This document shows positions 46,150 to 57,829 of a stretch of 64,000 nucleotides of DNA, one piece after another. Both the position numbers and the translations under genes were made by a program. Position 1 is the stretch's first letter, and each line of letters starts with the position of its first letter. The notes under the pieces are model-generated. The model searched no databases. It saw only the letters and a program-made list of their open reading frames with translations, and was not told the DNA's origin. Source of the stretch: Sipunculus nudus (lineage: Eukaryota; Annelida; Sipuncula; Golfingiida; Sipunculidae); assembly GCA_026874595.1 (NCBI GenBank), contig CM049315.1, forward strand, positions 71,123,916 through 71,187,915, given 5' to 3'.

Positions 46150-46600
46150 ATCAGACACACCAACATTTATTTGAACAGTTTGGTAGCGGCCAGTAAGGAA
46201 TACTTGAGCCTCTCAAGAGCTTCTGACTTGATGCCGCACACATGCTGTAACCTATCTAAGAAGATTCGGTTGTTCAAAGCTTCAAAGGCCGCAGAAAAGT
46301 CTAAAAGAACCAAAACTACTGGCAAACCCTCATCAAGCTTATTCATGATGTCCGTCTGGACCTTGAGAAGGGCTGTCTCTGTGGAATGAAAGACTCGGTA
46401 GGAAGACTGAAAGCGGTAGCACATCTCAGCTTCAGCAAGATGCTTTTGTAGTTGGTCTGAGAAAGCTTTCTCGATCAATTTGGCGATAAAACTGAAATTT
46501 GATACAGGCCTTTATCAAGACTCTGTTTCTCAATGAGAGGATAGTACCGCGCATGCTTGAAGGCCGTTGGAAAAGTTGATGTTGAGAACGAGGAATTGAC
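46150..46600 (-). pseudogene. CR1/L2-like LINE fragment (RT fingers and palm start)
   Basis: The minus strand gives Y-P-L-I-E-K-Q-S-L-D, then, in a new frame, I-E-K-A-F-S-D-Q-L, H-S-T-E-T-A-L-L-K-V and V-L-V-L-L-D-F-S-A-A-F-E. These are the ordered fingers and first-Asp palm motifs of Jockey-superfamily reverse transcriptases. The expected D-T-V-D-H after the palm motif has become A-L-N-N, and the frame ends soon after. It is an isolated dead fragment. Confidence 0.85.
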
Positions 46601-47950
46601 AATGGATGTAATAATTGGCAGTAAATCCTCCGTGCACTGCATCTCTAACAATGTTTGCTATGGATCAAAAGTTGACATTTTGATTTTTTGTATGAAGTTA
46701 GTGCTTACAGTTCTTAATTTGCGTAATTCTTTAATGCTTATTGACGGAAGAAAACTTTGAAAAGGTGATCTTTGCGTAGCAGGTGATGCAGCCAAGGTGA
46801 TCTTTGTGAAGCATCCGATTTGGCCAACGCTGATCTTTCGGTAGCATAACCTGCTTCATCTTGCAAGTAAATACTTTCCAAAAGAATAGCCCCGGGGTCA
46901 AAAACCACAAGAGATTTCTTTAATATCGGATCGGATAACCTACAGTTAGGGGGAAATGCATAGACGGATTGAACCGTATAAACAGTAACCAATCGTGAAC
47001 AAAAACTTTTTTGAATATATAAACATTTTTGAGGTTTGATGAACTGGTTGTGTGCATAATTTATTTTTTTTATATTTTCCTATTTATACATTTGCAAGTT
47101 TTTTTTTTATGCTGCGATTATTAATCTATGTGATTCGTACAAAGAAGACTTAACAAGATGAGAGCAAATTAGGACCTTGTTAACCTGTTAAATTACATTC
47201 TGTTTAAATATGATAAAACGTGTAGAATTTGCATATTTGTACAATTTTACTGTATAAATATATTTGCATATTTGTACAATTTTACTGTATAACTATTTTA
47301 GTGTATAAATATTTGGCTTTGTGTGACAAATCATGTATTTTGTAGATGATATTGGTGTTTTTCCGCCCGGGCTTACAGGAGAGGATTTCGAGAGGACCAC
47401 ATGCATGCAATATGGGATTCGTATTCTGAAGAATTGGTGCACAACTTGTTCTAAATGATCTGGTACTGTTTGTTTGATTCTGTTTGGTTGGTAATCTTAA
47501 GATTTTTATCTTACAGAAGTTTTAACTGATAACACGGTGTGCTTTTATTTAAAACTGATACATTGCAGAGTATCTTGTAAAAAAAGTTGGTTTTTTTTTA
47601 AACATTCCTCTTTATTTATTTACTTTTTTTTGGTTGAGATTGACGCATTTCTTTGATGCAAATTTGTCAGAGTGAAAAGAAATTTTGTCAATGTGTTTTC
47701 TACACACCTTTCCGCATACAAAATTGAGTTCAGTCACATTGACATCATTCCACGGTCGTTCCTATCATTTCCAAACAACTGGTCAGTGTTAAGTCCGGAT
47801 CTGGCAGATCCAAACACCCCGTGTTTGGTTTGCAGGTACTCATTTGTGCAATACAGTTTGGTTCCGTTCTAGGGCTATATTTTATGTGCTGCGTTTATTT
47901 AACATTCATCTGTCATGCACCACGAACACGAGAGAGCAGGGCTGCAACAT
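46601..47950. other. AT-rich spacer with a 35-bp tandem duplication
   Basis: The block 'gcatatttgtacaatttta' occurs at 47231 and 47266. A TTTTTTTT-rich stretch at 47585-47635 may hold the reverse poly(A) end of the LINE to the right, but I could not prove it. Confidence 0.5.
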
Positions 47951-49190
47951 GGTTGCTTGTTTGTCCAAGGCTGAAAATAATTGTTTACTATTAAATATGA
48001 GTACGGCTGATCATTGACTGGTAAATAATTATTTAAGATTTTATACTGGAATTCTCTGGTGTATCTGTCCAATTAAACATAATATAGAGCTGAGACACGT
48101 TGTTCTTTTTCTTAAATAGATACATCCATGTATTCATCCCATTTATTATTTCTGATACTAGTTATATCACATATGCATTTCGTATAGATTAATTTTGAAC
48201 ATAACTGTGTAAGATCATATGATACATTCTTGATAAAAACAGGATTACTGTAAATAATATTTTTGTCCAAATGTTCATAATCAAGCATGTCACACAAATT
48301 CCTGCGTATACAGCTGATGACTGAATGAAGTTGAAGTGTATGTAAAGATGTTAAGGTAACACCAAATCATTTTCCTATTTAAATTATCAGTCAGTGTTAA
48401 TCAAATCTCCTATAAAATTTATGCCTAAAGAAGAGAGTTTCTTATAAAATATAGATTTGTTACCAATTTTCAAAAATGTATTATTCCATATAGGCTGAGA
48501 TGAAACTTCGACTGTGTACACAGGTGTACAATTTATTACATCGGCCCATGAGATCAAGCACTTCTTATAAAACAACTTTGGAATTGTGTTTACATCAAAA
48601 TTTGTTCTTATGAAGGCAACACCTCAAATTTTTTCCAAATGTTTGGTTACCAACTTGGTCCAAGGATTTCCTTGTTCAAGAATAAGTCTTTTTATCCATA
48701 AAACTTGCTGAGCATTACTCATTAATCTAACATCTGGTAGATTCAGACCGCCTTTACTGTATGGACTGACTGCAGTGTTATACCTCACCTTTGGTTTTTA
48801 CCATTCCAAACAAATTTATTTACTGCACTTTGTATATATTCAATATAACCTTTCGGTGGTTCACACATGTTTGTCACATATGAAATATTTGATATAATGA
48901 GAGACCGAACCACTTCAATCTTACCATATATTGTCAATGAACGTTGTTGCCATAAGTTGAGTATTTGGATTATTTTTTCTTTAAGTCTGGTGAAATTTTT
49001 TTCCATAACCATATCAGAATCATAGGAAAAATATATACCTAAAATTCGTATAACATTTGAATATAAATTAACCCATTTACAATTTATTGACTTAGTTTGA
49101 TTATATTTATACCTGCCAAGCCATGCGGCCTCTGATTTTTCATAATTTACTTCAAGAGAAGTTGTCTTGAATAATATATTTACTTAGGGT
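47950..49190 (-). pseudogene. L1/Tx1-like LINE, 3' half of ORF2 (inverted segment)
   Basis: Read leftwards from about 49190, across several frame changes, this encodes L-E-V-N-Y-E-K-S-E-A-A-W-L-G, R-I-L-G-I-Y-F, L-N-L-W-Q-Q-R-S-L-T-I-Y-G-K-I, F-V-W-N-G-K, Y-S-K-G-G-L-N-L-P-D-V-R-L, Q-P-I-W-N-N, L-G-I-N-F-I-G-D-L and finally R-E-F-Q-Y-K-I-L-N-N-Y-L-P-V-N near 48005-48060. This is the standard order for the region after the RT palm in L1-type LINEs. It begins where the plus-strand half at 52560 stops. Confidence 0.8.
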
Positions 49191-49202
49191 TTTCAAACTG
49201 AT

Positions 49203-50075
49203 ATGTCTGGGGATGATGACAGAAAAAGATTAAGGTCGACTTTATCCAGCACTTCAAGTATCTCTAGTACATATACCCACAAGGTAAAAAAAAAACTAAA
49301 TACACTTTAAAAACTGTTTCTGGTGACAGTGGAAATAAAAACAAAGAAATGGCAGAAGGGATTGTAACACAGAAGGTCCTCAGTGACATGCTAGTCCAAC
49401 TGAAATTAGAGATAAGAAACGATTTCAAATCTGTCATAGATACATATATAGAGAAAATAGAATGCAGAGTATTTGAACTTGAAACAAAAATAGATGCTCT
49501 AGAGAGAAGGGTTGCCAGGGTAGAAAAAGAAAAGGGTTGCCATGTTAGAAAAAGAAAACTATGACTTAAAAATGAATCAGAGGAAAGTAAAGAGAAAGCA
49601 CACCAAGCGAAAATACTTGCCATTAAGAACGAGCAGTACTCTCGCAGGTTTTAATGTCAGAATCACAGGGGTTACAGAGAGGGCAACAGATGAAAACTGT
49701 AGAGAAACAGTTTATAGCCTACTAAATGCAAAAATGCACATGAACATGCCAACAAATGCCATAGTTACTGTACACAGGGTAGGTAAGAAAAGACAGGATA
49801 AACCAAGACCAATAATAGTAAGGTTTAAAAATATAGATGACAGAATAGCAGTACAAAAAGAGAGAAAACAACTTAAAAATACAGGGGTCATGATTGTTGA
49901 TGATTTGTGTCATGAAATGGTTCAATTGTTCAACAGGGTTAGAAAGGACCCTAAAGTATTAACTGCATGGACTTGGAATGGCAAAATATTTGCCAAAGAT
50001 AAAGACGATTCCAATCATATTGTAGAGGTGAAATATGGATATAACCTTGTTCCTACATTAGTCATTACATTATAA
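49203..50075 (+). pseudogene. L1-like LINE ORF1 (RNA-binding protein)
   Basis: ORF1 starts at ATG 49203 with a basic, Ser-rich N-terminus. A coiled-coil-like segment (about 49400-49560) follows, with E-L-E-T-K-I-D-A-L-E-R-R-V. Then come E-Q-Y-S-R-R-F, an RRM-like domain with I-T-G-V and R-P-I-I-V-R-F, and a C-terminal domain ending near 50075. This is the L1 ORF1p plan. Frame changes lie in the A-run near 49286, near 49533, near 49570 and near 49650, so it is not translatable as it stands. Confidence 0.85.
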
Positions 50076-50339
50076 AACAGTGAGGGGACAAACCACCCAG
50101 TTATGAATAAGTGATGTATGTTTTTCTTATATTCGTTGATTTATTTGAAAGTTCATGCTTGCTATTATATTCAGTGTAAGTGTTTGTTAAATGTTTGTCT
50201 GTGTTATCCTTGTAATTGATGCATACAGTAGAAATATTTATTTAATTGGAGGTATAATGAAAAATATATTCAAATATTTAAATCACTTCACACATACTTA
50301 TGTGTAACACAGCTAATTGTGTTAATATAGCAAATTGTG

Positions 50340-52560
50340 TTAATATAATCTCTTGAAACGTAAGAGGAATGAGGAAGTATGAAAAGAGAAAAAAGATTTT
50401 TAATTGGTTTCACAAACATGGATGTGTTCAAGGAGTTGGTTTCATTCAAGAGTCTCATAGTAAAATAGAAGATATAGATAGCTGGTCCCGCCAATGGAGA
50501 GGTGATGTGTACTTTTCACATGGAACAAATTCCAGTAAAGGAGTTTCAATTATTGTTGGTGAACACTTGGAATTTAAATATAAAGATGTGATTGTAGACA
50601 AAGAAGGAAGATATATATTATTGAAATGTTTTATTCAAGATTGTTCCTTCCTGTTATGTAATATATATGCTCCAAACACAGAGACAGAGCAACTGCAATT
50701 TTATGAAAATTTCAATACTGTAATAAGAGAAAATTGTCTCGATGATGACTTGAAAGTGGTCATAGGTGGAGATTTTAATGTTTGTTTAATTCAAATTGAT
50801 GCTGATTGAGGTCAAGCACTAATAAAAAAGAGAGTTGTATCTAAAATTAATTTAATTATCAATAAATTTGCTCTCATTGAGTTAGAAATCCAAATTAAAA
50901 AAAAATACATGGAGAACATTTAAACCTTTGACACAGAGGCGTTTAGATTATTTTCTTGTAACAAATAATATGCAGTCTTATGTAAAAAGTACAGATATTA
51001 TTGTTTCAGTGGATACTGATCATTCTGTTATTGTTATGAAGCTTTTATTTCAAGAAATAAGTTTTGCCAAGGCTACTGGAAATTTAACAATTCGTTATTG
51101 AAAGATAAACAGTATATAGAAGACTTAAAGAAATGTATAATAGAATGGAAAGCAGAGATAAAGAATAGTGATCAAGCAAAAAGATGGGAATATACAAAAT
51201 ACAAAATAAGAGGATTTACAATTAGATATTCAAAAATAAAATCAAGAAAAAGAAAGAAAGATCTTGAACAATTGGAAAGAAAATTAAAAGAATTAGAACA
51301 TAGATTGGGTCACCAGTCAAATGAATCAATTTTAAAGGATTATATAGAAACAAAACGTCTGGAAGAAAATTACAACTACATTACAGAAGGGATAATAATT
51401 CGCTCTAGGGCACAGTGGCGAGAGGAAGGGGAGAGAAATAGCACTTATACTCTCTCAATGTAGAAAAAAAGAAACAAAAGAAAATCACGTCAGAAAATTA
51501 ATAATTGATGAAGCAAAGTGATATACTTCATGAACTTCTATACTATGAAGTTCAAAAGGTCTATAAATGTTAGTCATCCTGAATGTGAAGAGTATTTAAA
51601 AGATCTTATTATCCAAAATCTATCAAATGAACAGTCTTCATTATGTGACGTCCCCTTATCCTTTCCAGAAGCTTATAAAATTGTAAAATTAATGCCATCA
51701 AATAAAACACCTGGTAATGATGGATTGACCAAAGAATTTTATGAATATTTTTTCCCAGTGATAGGAGCAGATTTAGTAGATTCTATAAATTACAGTTTTA
51801 TAGAAGGTCAATTGTCACCTAGTCAACGACAAGCAATAATTACTTTACTCGAGAAACCAGGAAAAGATACACATTACATTAAGTCATGGCGACCCATTAG
51901 CCTAATTAATGTTGATTTTAAAATACTAAGTAAAGCACTTGTTGAGAGAATGAAAAATATATTACCTAAGATTATACCTAAAGAACAAAGTGCTTTTATC
52001 AAAGGGAGATTTATTGGTGAACCAATAAGGCTAATTCAAGATGTCATGTATTATTGTAAACAAAAAGATGTATCTGGTATTGTAATTGCTGCAGACTTTG
52101 CCGCAGCCTTTGACTCAGTTGGTCACACATTTATGTACTGTGTATTAAGGAAAATTGGATTTGGTGATTGTGTTATTTCATGGATAAAGACTTTGTATAC
52201 TAATTTAGAGAGTGCAATTATCAATAAAGTAGTGACTAGTCATTATTTTTCAGTAGGCACTCGCACTCTCAATTATCAATAATGTAGTGACTAGTCATTA
52301 TTTTTCAGTAGGCACCCGCCAAGGTGATCCTATGGCATGTTATCTGTTTATGTTAGTATTGGAAGTTTTAGCACAACGAATTCGTACAAATAAAAATATT
52401 AGAGGCATTTATACTTTGTCATCCATAGAGCATAAAATGTGTATGTTTGCTGATGATTCGACTTTCTTTCTTCAAGATGTAAATTCTTTTAATGAGTTAG
52501 TGAAAGTTTTAAACTGTTTTTCACATTACCTGCAAGGGCCTTTGTTAAAAAGTAAAATCA
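50340..52560 (+). pseudogene. L1-like LINE ORF2, endonuclease and RT palm
   Basis: The endonuclease part has N-V-R-G, Q-E-S-H, N-I-Y-A-P-N and G-G-D-F-N, then R-R-L-D-Y-F and T-D-H-S. A TGA at 50354 replaces the Trp expected before N-V-R-G. After 51098 come the linker motif R-S-R-A-Q-W-R-E-E-G-E, then N-K-T-P-G-N-D-G, L-L-E-K-P-G-K-D, R-P-I-S-L-I-N-V-D, A-A-D-F-A-A-A-F-D and, after a 55-bp duplication, G-D-P-M-A and F-A-D-D near 52446. Several frameshifts exist. The ORF stops within the RT thumb at about 52560. The missing part lies inverted at 47950-49190. Confidence 0.9.
52214..52322 (+). repeat. 55-bp tandem duplication inside the LINE RT
   Basis: The block 'agtgactagtcattattttt' is present at 52231 and 52286. 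The second copy differs by few bases. The 55-bp length shifts the reading frame between catalytic motifs. Confidence 0.9.
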
Positions 52561-52561
52561 T

Positions 52562-53190
52562 ATAATGGTTATTATGGATGTGACAAATTTACATAGAAAG
52601 GGTCTTGATGGTCACAATTAAATATCGGACAGACCAAAGTTTTTCCGTAGAATAGATGGAGACGGTCACATTGGCGGCGCCCCCATTTGATCAGCTCTCA
52701 ATCGGAAGGGTTTCTCAGTTCCCTTAAGATTATATGCATCTTTGTTGTCCAGGTGTTATGAGAAAAGTTGTATTTTGTTTTTGAAGAAAGGCCCTAATGG
52801 TATTAGATTAGGAGCCACACGTATCAGGCAGATATCAGATGTATTATCTTCTTTTTAGAGCAAGATGCCATGGAATTCCTAAGAAACCACGTGGTCTGCA
52901 TGAAATAGACCGGTGGAAAGCGAATTTTGCCAGTTCATGCTTTATATCGGTCCTGTGGTGATGTACGGAAGGCTTCCGATGAAACATATATAAAAAATTC
53001 CTCTTATATGTTACATGCATGTTAATTCTTGTTTACCCGTATGGTTCTCTCACTGATGCAAATTTTGATTATGCTGGACGGGCTCGTCCAATTAGAAGAG
53101 TGGTACAGGGAATCTAGATTTATCTGCATTATCCATTTGAAAATCTTCTTGGGTCTTTGAAAATGGTCTGGTCTTGCATTGCAACAAGTG
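52562..53190. other. Spacer, no feature recognised
   Basis: No recognisable coding or repeat signal. Confidence 0.4.
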
Positions 53191-53194
53191 ATAC

Positions 53195-53404
53195 GCAGGC
53201 AGAGCGACGGCGCACTGAATGCCCTCCATATGACAGACTACGGAATGATTCTGAGAAATGAACATAACTTGGGTCCTGTACCAAAAACATTCAGGTTATG
53301 CAGGCAGCGCGACGGCGCACTGAATGCCCTCCATATGAGAGATTCTACGGAATGATTCTTAGAAATGACCATAACTTGGGTCCTGTACCATAAACATTCA
53401 GGTT
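53195..53404 (+). repeat. 105-bp tandem duplication
   Basis: Both copies contain 'cgcactgaatgccctccata' and 'aacttgggtcctgtacca', starting at about 53211 and 53316 for the first block, with few differences. Confidence 0.9.
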
Positions 53405-53581
53405 ATGCAATCAATTTTAAAAAATGAGCTTGGAGAGGTTTTGCATGACTATTAAGCGTGGGGCAAACTGTTGCCTAAGTGGGTCTAATTTTGCCATAAT
53501 ACATAATGTGATATGGCTTGATATAAAGACATACGTTGTAGCAGGATGTTTCTCCCAAATGCAGGATTTTTACTTATCCAG

Positions 53582-53642
53582 CGAAATCTTCAATGTCAGA
53601 AATAAACTCACCGAAATCTTCAATGTAAGAAATAAACTATCT
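53582..53642 (+). repeat. 30-bp tandem duplication
   Basis: The block around 'gaaatcttcaatgt' and 'agaaataaact' is present twice with a 30-bp period, inside an otherwise unrecognised open frame. Confidence 0.85.
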
Positions 53643-53799
53643 ATCGGGTTTGGATCGTTAAAATCAGGTTTATCCCTTGTCTGCAGTGACGCGCAAGTAT
53701 GTTTTATTACATCTTGACGTTGAATAATTTGTGATAATACCTTTAATAGATAGTTCTTATATTAAAAAAGGCAAGCTATAGGCCTTATGTACCAACACG

Positions 53800-53950
53800 G
53801 GTAGCTGGTTTCCACAGGTTTTTAGGCAGAGCAGTGATAACTGTAAAAGCGGTTTATGGCAGTGGTCTTTATTTGGAAACCCTAGAGCTTTTCAAGGCAT
53901 TCGATACTGTTAACCTGCGTCACCAGACCTTAGGGACATGAAACCCTTTA
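53800..53950 (+). pseudogene. Non-LTR reverse transcriptase scrap
   Basis: The plus strand reads L-E-L-F-K-A-F-D-T-V-N-L-R near 53885-53925, the first catalytic Asp motif of LINE reverse transcriptases, with a stop soon after. It is related to the minus-strand scrap at 21590-21720. Confidence 0.6.
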
Positions 53951-54736
53951 CACTTTAGATAAAAGATCACTTATACGAGGTGTTTATTGGTTCTCAGGTA
54001 ATATTGCATTATAACAGTAATATATATTCCTTTTTAAATATGCCTAAAGATGGTTTCAAATGTTGGACAGTTGGCAACAGGTAAAACTTTCTTCGCTGAT
54101 TCAATGTAGATTATATAATTATCTTCTGCATATTCACGGGCATGATTTGGAAATATAACATTTATTCAGAATTTTTGTTGTACATGAACACGAAACCCAA
54201 AACAGACGGGCACAATCGAAAGAGCTCTCGAGGCCTCACGTGATACAATATTGACATCATGGTTGATAGTAATCATGGGATAGAGGCATTCACTACACTT
54301 CGGCCTTTTGAAATCAGTTCTCCGAGGTAAAACAAAAGGCCTCACTCACAACTCCTGAGGGGTTTTCCGGACTACTTTTTTAGTCTCAGATATTCAAAAA
54401 CACTCTGTTATCTCTGTTAAATATATACAACATGGATAACACGTGCTCCAGCATGCATAAGGATAGCGTTCACGTTCAAGTCATGGAGCAGCTAACAGAT
54501 ATCCTTGTTATGATATGTGTGAATTGTAATGTAAACTAGATCCAGTTGATCTGTGTTTAACAAGAAAGCCACAACTTGTTCTAAATGTAAACTGGATAAA
54601 TGAAAACAATTATTGTTATATACGCCATAGCAAGGATATTACATATATTTTGCGTTGTAAACATTACCAGATTTTTTTTATACAGATCTTTATTAATGAT
54701 ATTACTATTAATCACACTAAATCTGCTTATTTAGAG

Positions 54737-54737
<1 letters not shown>

Positions 54738-54767
<30 letters not shown>

Positions 54768-54784
54768 TTGTATTGTATGTGCAC

Positions 54785-54818
<34 letters not shown>
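54738..54818. repeat. (TA)n microsatellites
   Basis: Two TA runs, about 54738-54766 and 54787-54818, separated by a short gap. Confidence 0.9.
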
Positions 54819-54822
<4 letters not shown>

Positions 54823-54989
54823 TTACATATATTATATGTCAGGCCTGTGACAAACTATCTTAATGGAGCGAGGGTAGGGGAAAATAAGGTTAGCACTGAA
54901 GTAATATATGTTTTACGGATGATATCCTGTTTACATAATTTATCACCAGTTTTAGGCACCTTCAATTCAACCTACTTTTATCATGTTTT

Positions 54990-55312
54990 TTTTTTAAATT
55001 TCAATTATGTTTTAGGCATATTCGTTTATAACCCTAACACCAAAACTTGGTGCTTACTGTAATGGTTGTGAGCCGAGATTGGCAGACCTTGCTTGTTATG
55101 TAGGATGCTGGCGCAGTTCGAAAGATTTTTTTTTTTACAAGCTATTGGCTGAGATTTTTTTTTTTTTTGCAGTTTAAATCGGCTTTAAATCCCGACTTTC
55201 TGTCTTATTCCATGTATTTAATATAATTCCTAACCTACTGAACCATAATTCCGTTTTTACGGTCGTTTTTTTTCGTGAATAACGAAAAAAAATAAAACGG
55301 GGCGCAAGATAT
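54990..55312 (+). repeat. Dispersed repeat D, copy 2
   Basis: It matches 5207-5530 in the same orientation. It has T-runs not present in copy 1. Confidence 0.75.
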
Positions 55313-55599
55313 AGCCTGAAGACTTTGATGGGTTATGTCCCTGGAAACAAAAATCTAAAGGATTCTTATATCAGTGGTGGTCGATTTATAAATTATGTTT
55401 GAAACCGTCAACCAAAAGTGGGCTTATCATTCATAAAGTACATTTTGAATGGATTGGCCTGTGACCTTGTCCACGAAACAAAAGGCTCTATCATTGTGAG
55501 TTTGGAATCAATTAGTCCATTTAAACTGGAGTTTTCATCCGCTAACGAATTTGTGTACATCTGGCCCTTGTTATCTCAAACTTTATCTGTGACCCCAAA

Positions 55600-57010
55600 A
55601 TCTATAGGTTTCTTCGCCTATTGGTAGGCGAGCTATATTGCAAGATTGGGTTCTGGAATGAAAATTTTGGCTTAAAGTGTATCCAGAATGTTTTTAATGA
55701 TATTGTTTCTGTGACTGTGACCTTTGACCTCATGCCCCAAAAATCAAAACATACTTGCTTTATTGATGTGTTATTAGCGAACCTGTGAGCTTATGCGATG
55801 GTGCGGCGTCGTGTGTCGTCTGTACGTTAACCATAGCTATCTGAAAACGGCAGGAGCTAGCATCACCAAATTTTTTGCAAATAATCAGTCATCCAAAAAA
55901 ACTATATCGGATTTTATTTTTTTTAACTGATTTTTCTTAGATTTTATAGGGAAAAAGCTGAAAAAGCTTTAAAAATCTTCTTCTCCGAAACTGTCCAGCG
56001 AATTTTTCCAATATTTCACAGAAATGATTCCTAAAACAATTTTTCTCAAATTTGTATGAATGGTTCCAGTTTGGAGATTTTTGGCCGAGTTACAGGAGGT
56101 TGAACTTTGTTAACTGTGCAAAAAAAGCATATTAAAATTTAAATCTCAGAAACGGCTGGAGCTATCATCACCAAATTTTATGCCAATGTTGGTCACATAG
56201 GTCATATCTGAAATCGAGGTATTGGTGGCGCCACCTGCATTGGCCGGTCACATAGGTCATATCTGAAATCGAGGTATTGGTGGCGCCACCTGCATTGGCC
56301 TTTTTTTTACAGGGGTCATCAGTGCCCATATCATACTGACGGCTACAAAAACTTCTTCTCTGAAACCGTATGGCCAAATTCTTTAATATCGCACAGGAAT
56401 GATCCTATGGTAGTGCGTTCTGAAGTTTGTTCAAATGGTCTCAGTTCAGTGATTTTTGGCTAAGTTATGGGAAGCTGAATTTAGTCATATGCCATTACAG
56501 CCCATTTTAGCTCAGTGGCTACAAAGAACGTCTTCTCAAAAACTACTGGGCCAAATTCTTAAATTTCACACATTGATTATCCTCAAATGTTGATAATTCA
56601 ATTTTGCTCAAAAAGTATTGGTTCAGTGCTTTTTGGCTGAGTTACGGGAAGCTGAACTGAGCCAGTTTGCTGTATCTTCCTATATGAGTTATAAACTTGC
56701 GAAACGTTTTTCGACTGATGCCACTGAAGCCAGTTTCTTAAATATTTTTCAAGAATAATTCCTACAATAATTCTTATAATAATTGTCATTAATGGTTCAA
56801 CATGAATGATTTTTGGCTGAATTATGGAGATTGAATTGAGTCATTTTACTATATATGGTAGTTGTGTTATGCAGTTACATCGAGCCTGGCACCAGTTTAT
56901 CAGCATCTATTTCATCATGCCACTAGACATTTAGATTTCAGGTTATATTTGGTTAATATTGACAAGAAAGGTTTTTAAAAGCTTTTAAAAAAATTCAGAT
57001 TTATGGTTTA
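55600..57010 (+). repeat. Repeat family E with ~180-bp tandem units
   Basis: The block around 'tttttggctgagttatggga' or close variants occurs near 56077, 56450, 56628 and 56808. Spacing is about 375 (two units), 178 and 180 bp. Each unit also has 'ccaaattctt'-like and 'caattttgctcaa'-like blocks. A hairpin with a TCGCCTA arm and a TAGGCGA arm lies at about 55611-55630. A 55-bp perfect tandem duplication spans 56191-56300. Non-coding throughout. Confidence 0.75.
56191..56300 (+). repeat. 55-bp perfect tandem duplication
   Basis: Copies at 56191-56245 and 56246-56300 are identical. Each contains the GGTGGCGCCACC palindrome, at 56224 and 56279. Confidence 0.95.
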
Positions 57011-57289
57011 AGTTATTCATCATACCAGGCAATGTTACAATCATGTAAATTCAGCTCTCTGTGGCTATATAAAGAAAGCTGTACAGGAATTATAAATTAT
57101 TGGTATCCCTACTCAACTTAATTTAAGAATTTGCCATCAATGATATATATCTGTATTTTAATTTTGCATTCAGTATGCATCCGTAATAGTTTTACATATA
57201 TTCCTGATTTCTTTTTTATATAAAGTCAGCTGAAAAGCATTTTGTATTGGGAAAACAAATTTCAAAGTTTTTTCAAGTAGGGTCCACTT

Positions 57290-57690
57290 CTGTGTACAGA
57301 TGGCAGCACTTGGTTTACCATTGGCAGATAGCCAGTGCCTTGATGTTGGCCATTAGCCAGTGCCTTGATGTTGGCCATTAGCCAAGATGATGTCAGCTCT
57401 ATAAATAGCTTTGGTAGAGTGCCAGGATTGGAAGAAGTGGAGCCAGGTATAGATCAAGAGTTCACTCAGTGCTGTAGCTGCATTCTATTTATAGCTTTGG
57501 CAGACTGCTCACTGCACCATATTTGGCACCAAAGTTCAGCCTGAATCTATTTATAGCTTTGGCAGAGTGCCAACTGTGTCAGATTATGCAACAGGTCAAG
57601 AGTTCACTCAGTACTGCCAGGTACAGGTCAAAAGTTCACCCAGTCTAGCCAGGTGCAGGTCAAGAGTTCACTCAGTGCAGTAGCTTGAGG
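57290..57690 (+). repeat. Interspersed short repeat blocks
   Basis: 'ctatttatagctttggcaga'-like blocks recur at about 57400, 57487 and 57547. 'aggtcaagagttcactcagt' blocks recur at about 57450, 57593, 57655 and (with variation) 57625. A 25-bp perfect tandem copy lies at 57331-57380. Confidence 0.8.
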
Positions 57691-57829
57691 CAGCAATTTG
57701 TCACAGGTCACTCAGGGGCAACTGCCTTACTCAACTTAGCCTTGTCAGCCCAGTGCATCAAACTCTGGGGAAGTTTGATGTATTGGACTGATACCTGTCT
57801 ATGCGTCTTTGATGGTATTCTCATTTACA

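Noticed and set aside
49264-49623. Minus-strand 119-codon Phe/Ser/Leu-rich frame
   Set aside because: Antisense shadow of the LINE ORF1 coiled-coil region.
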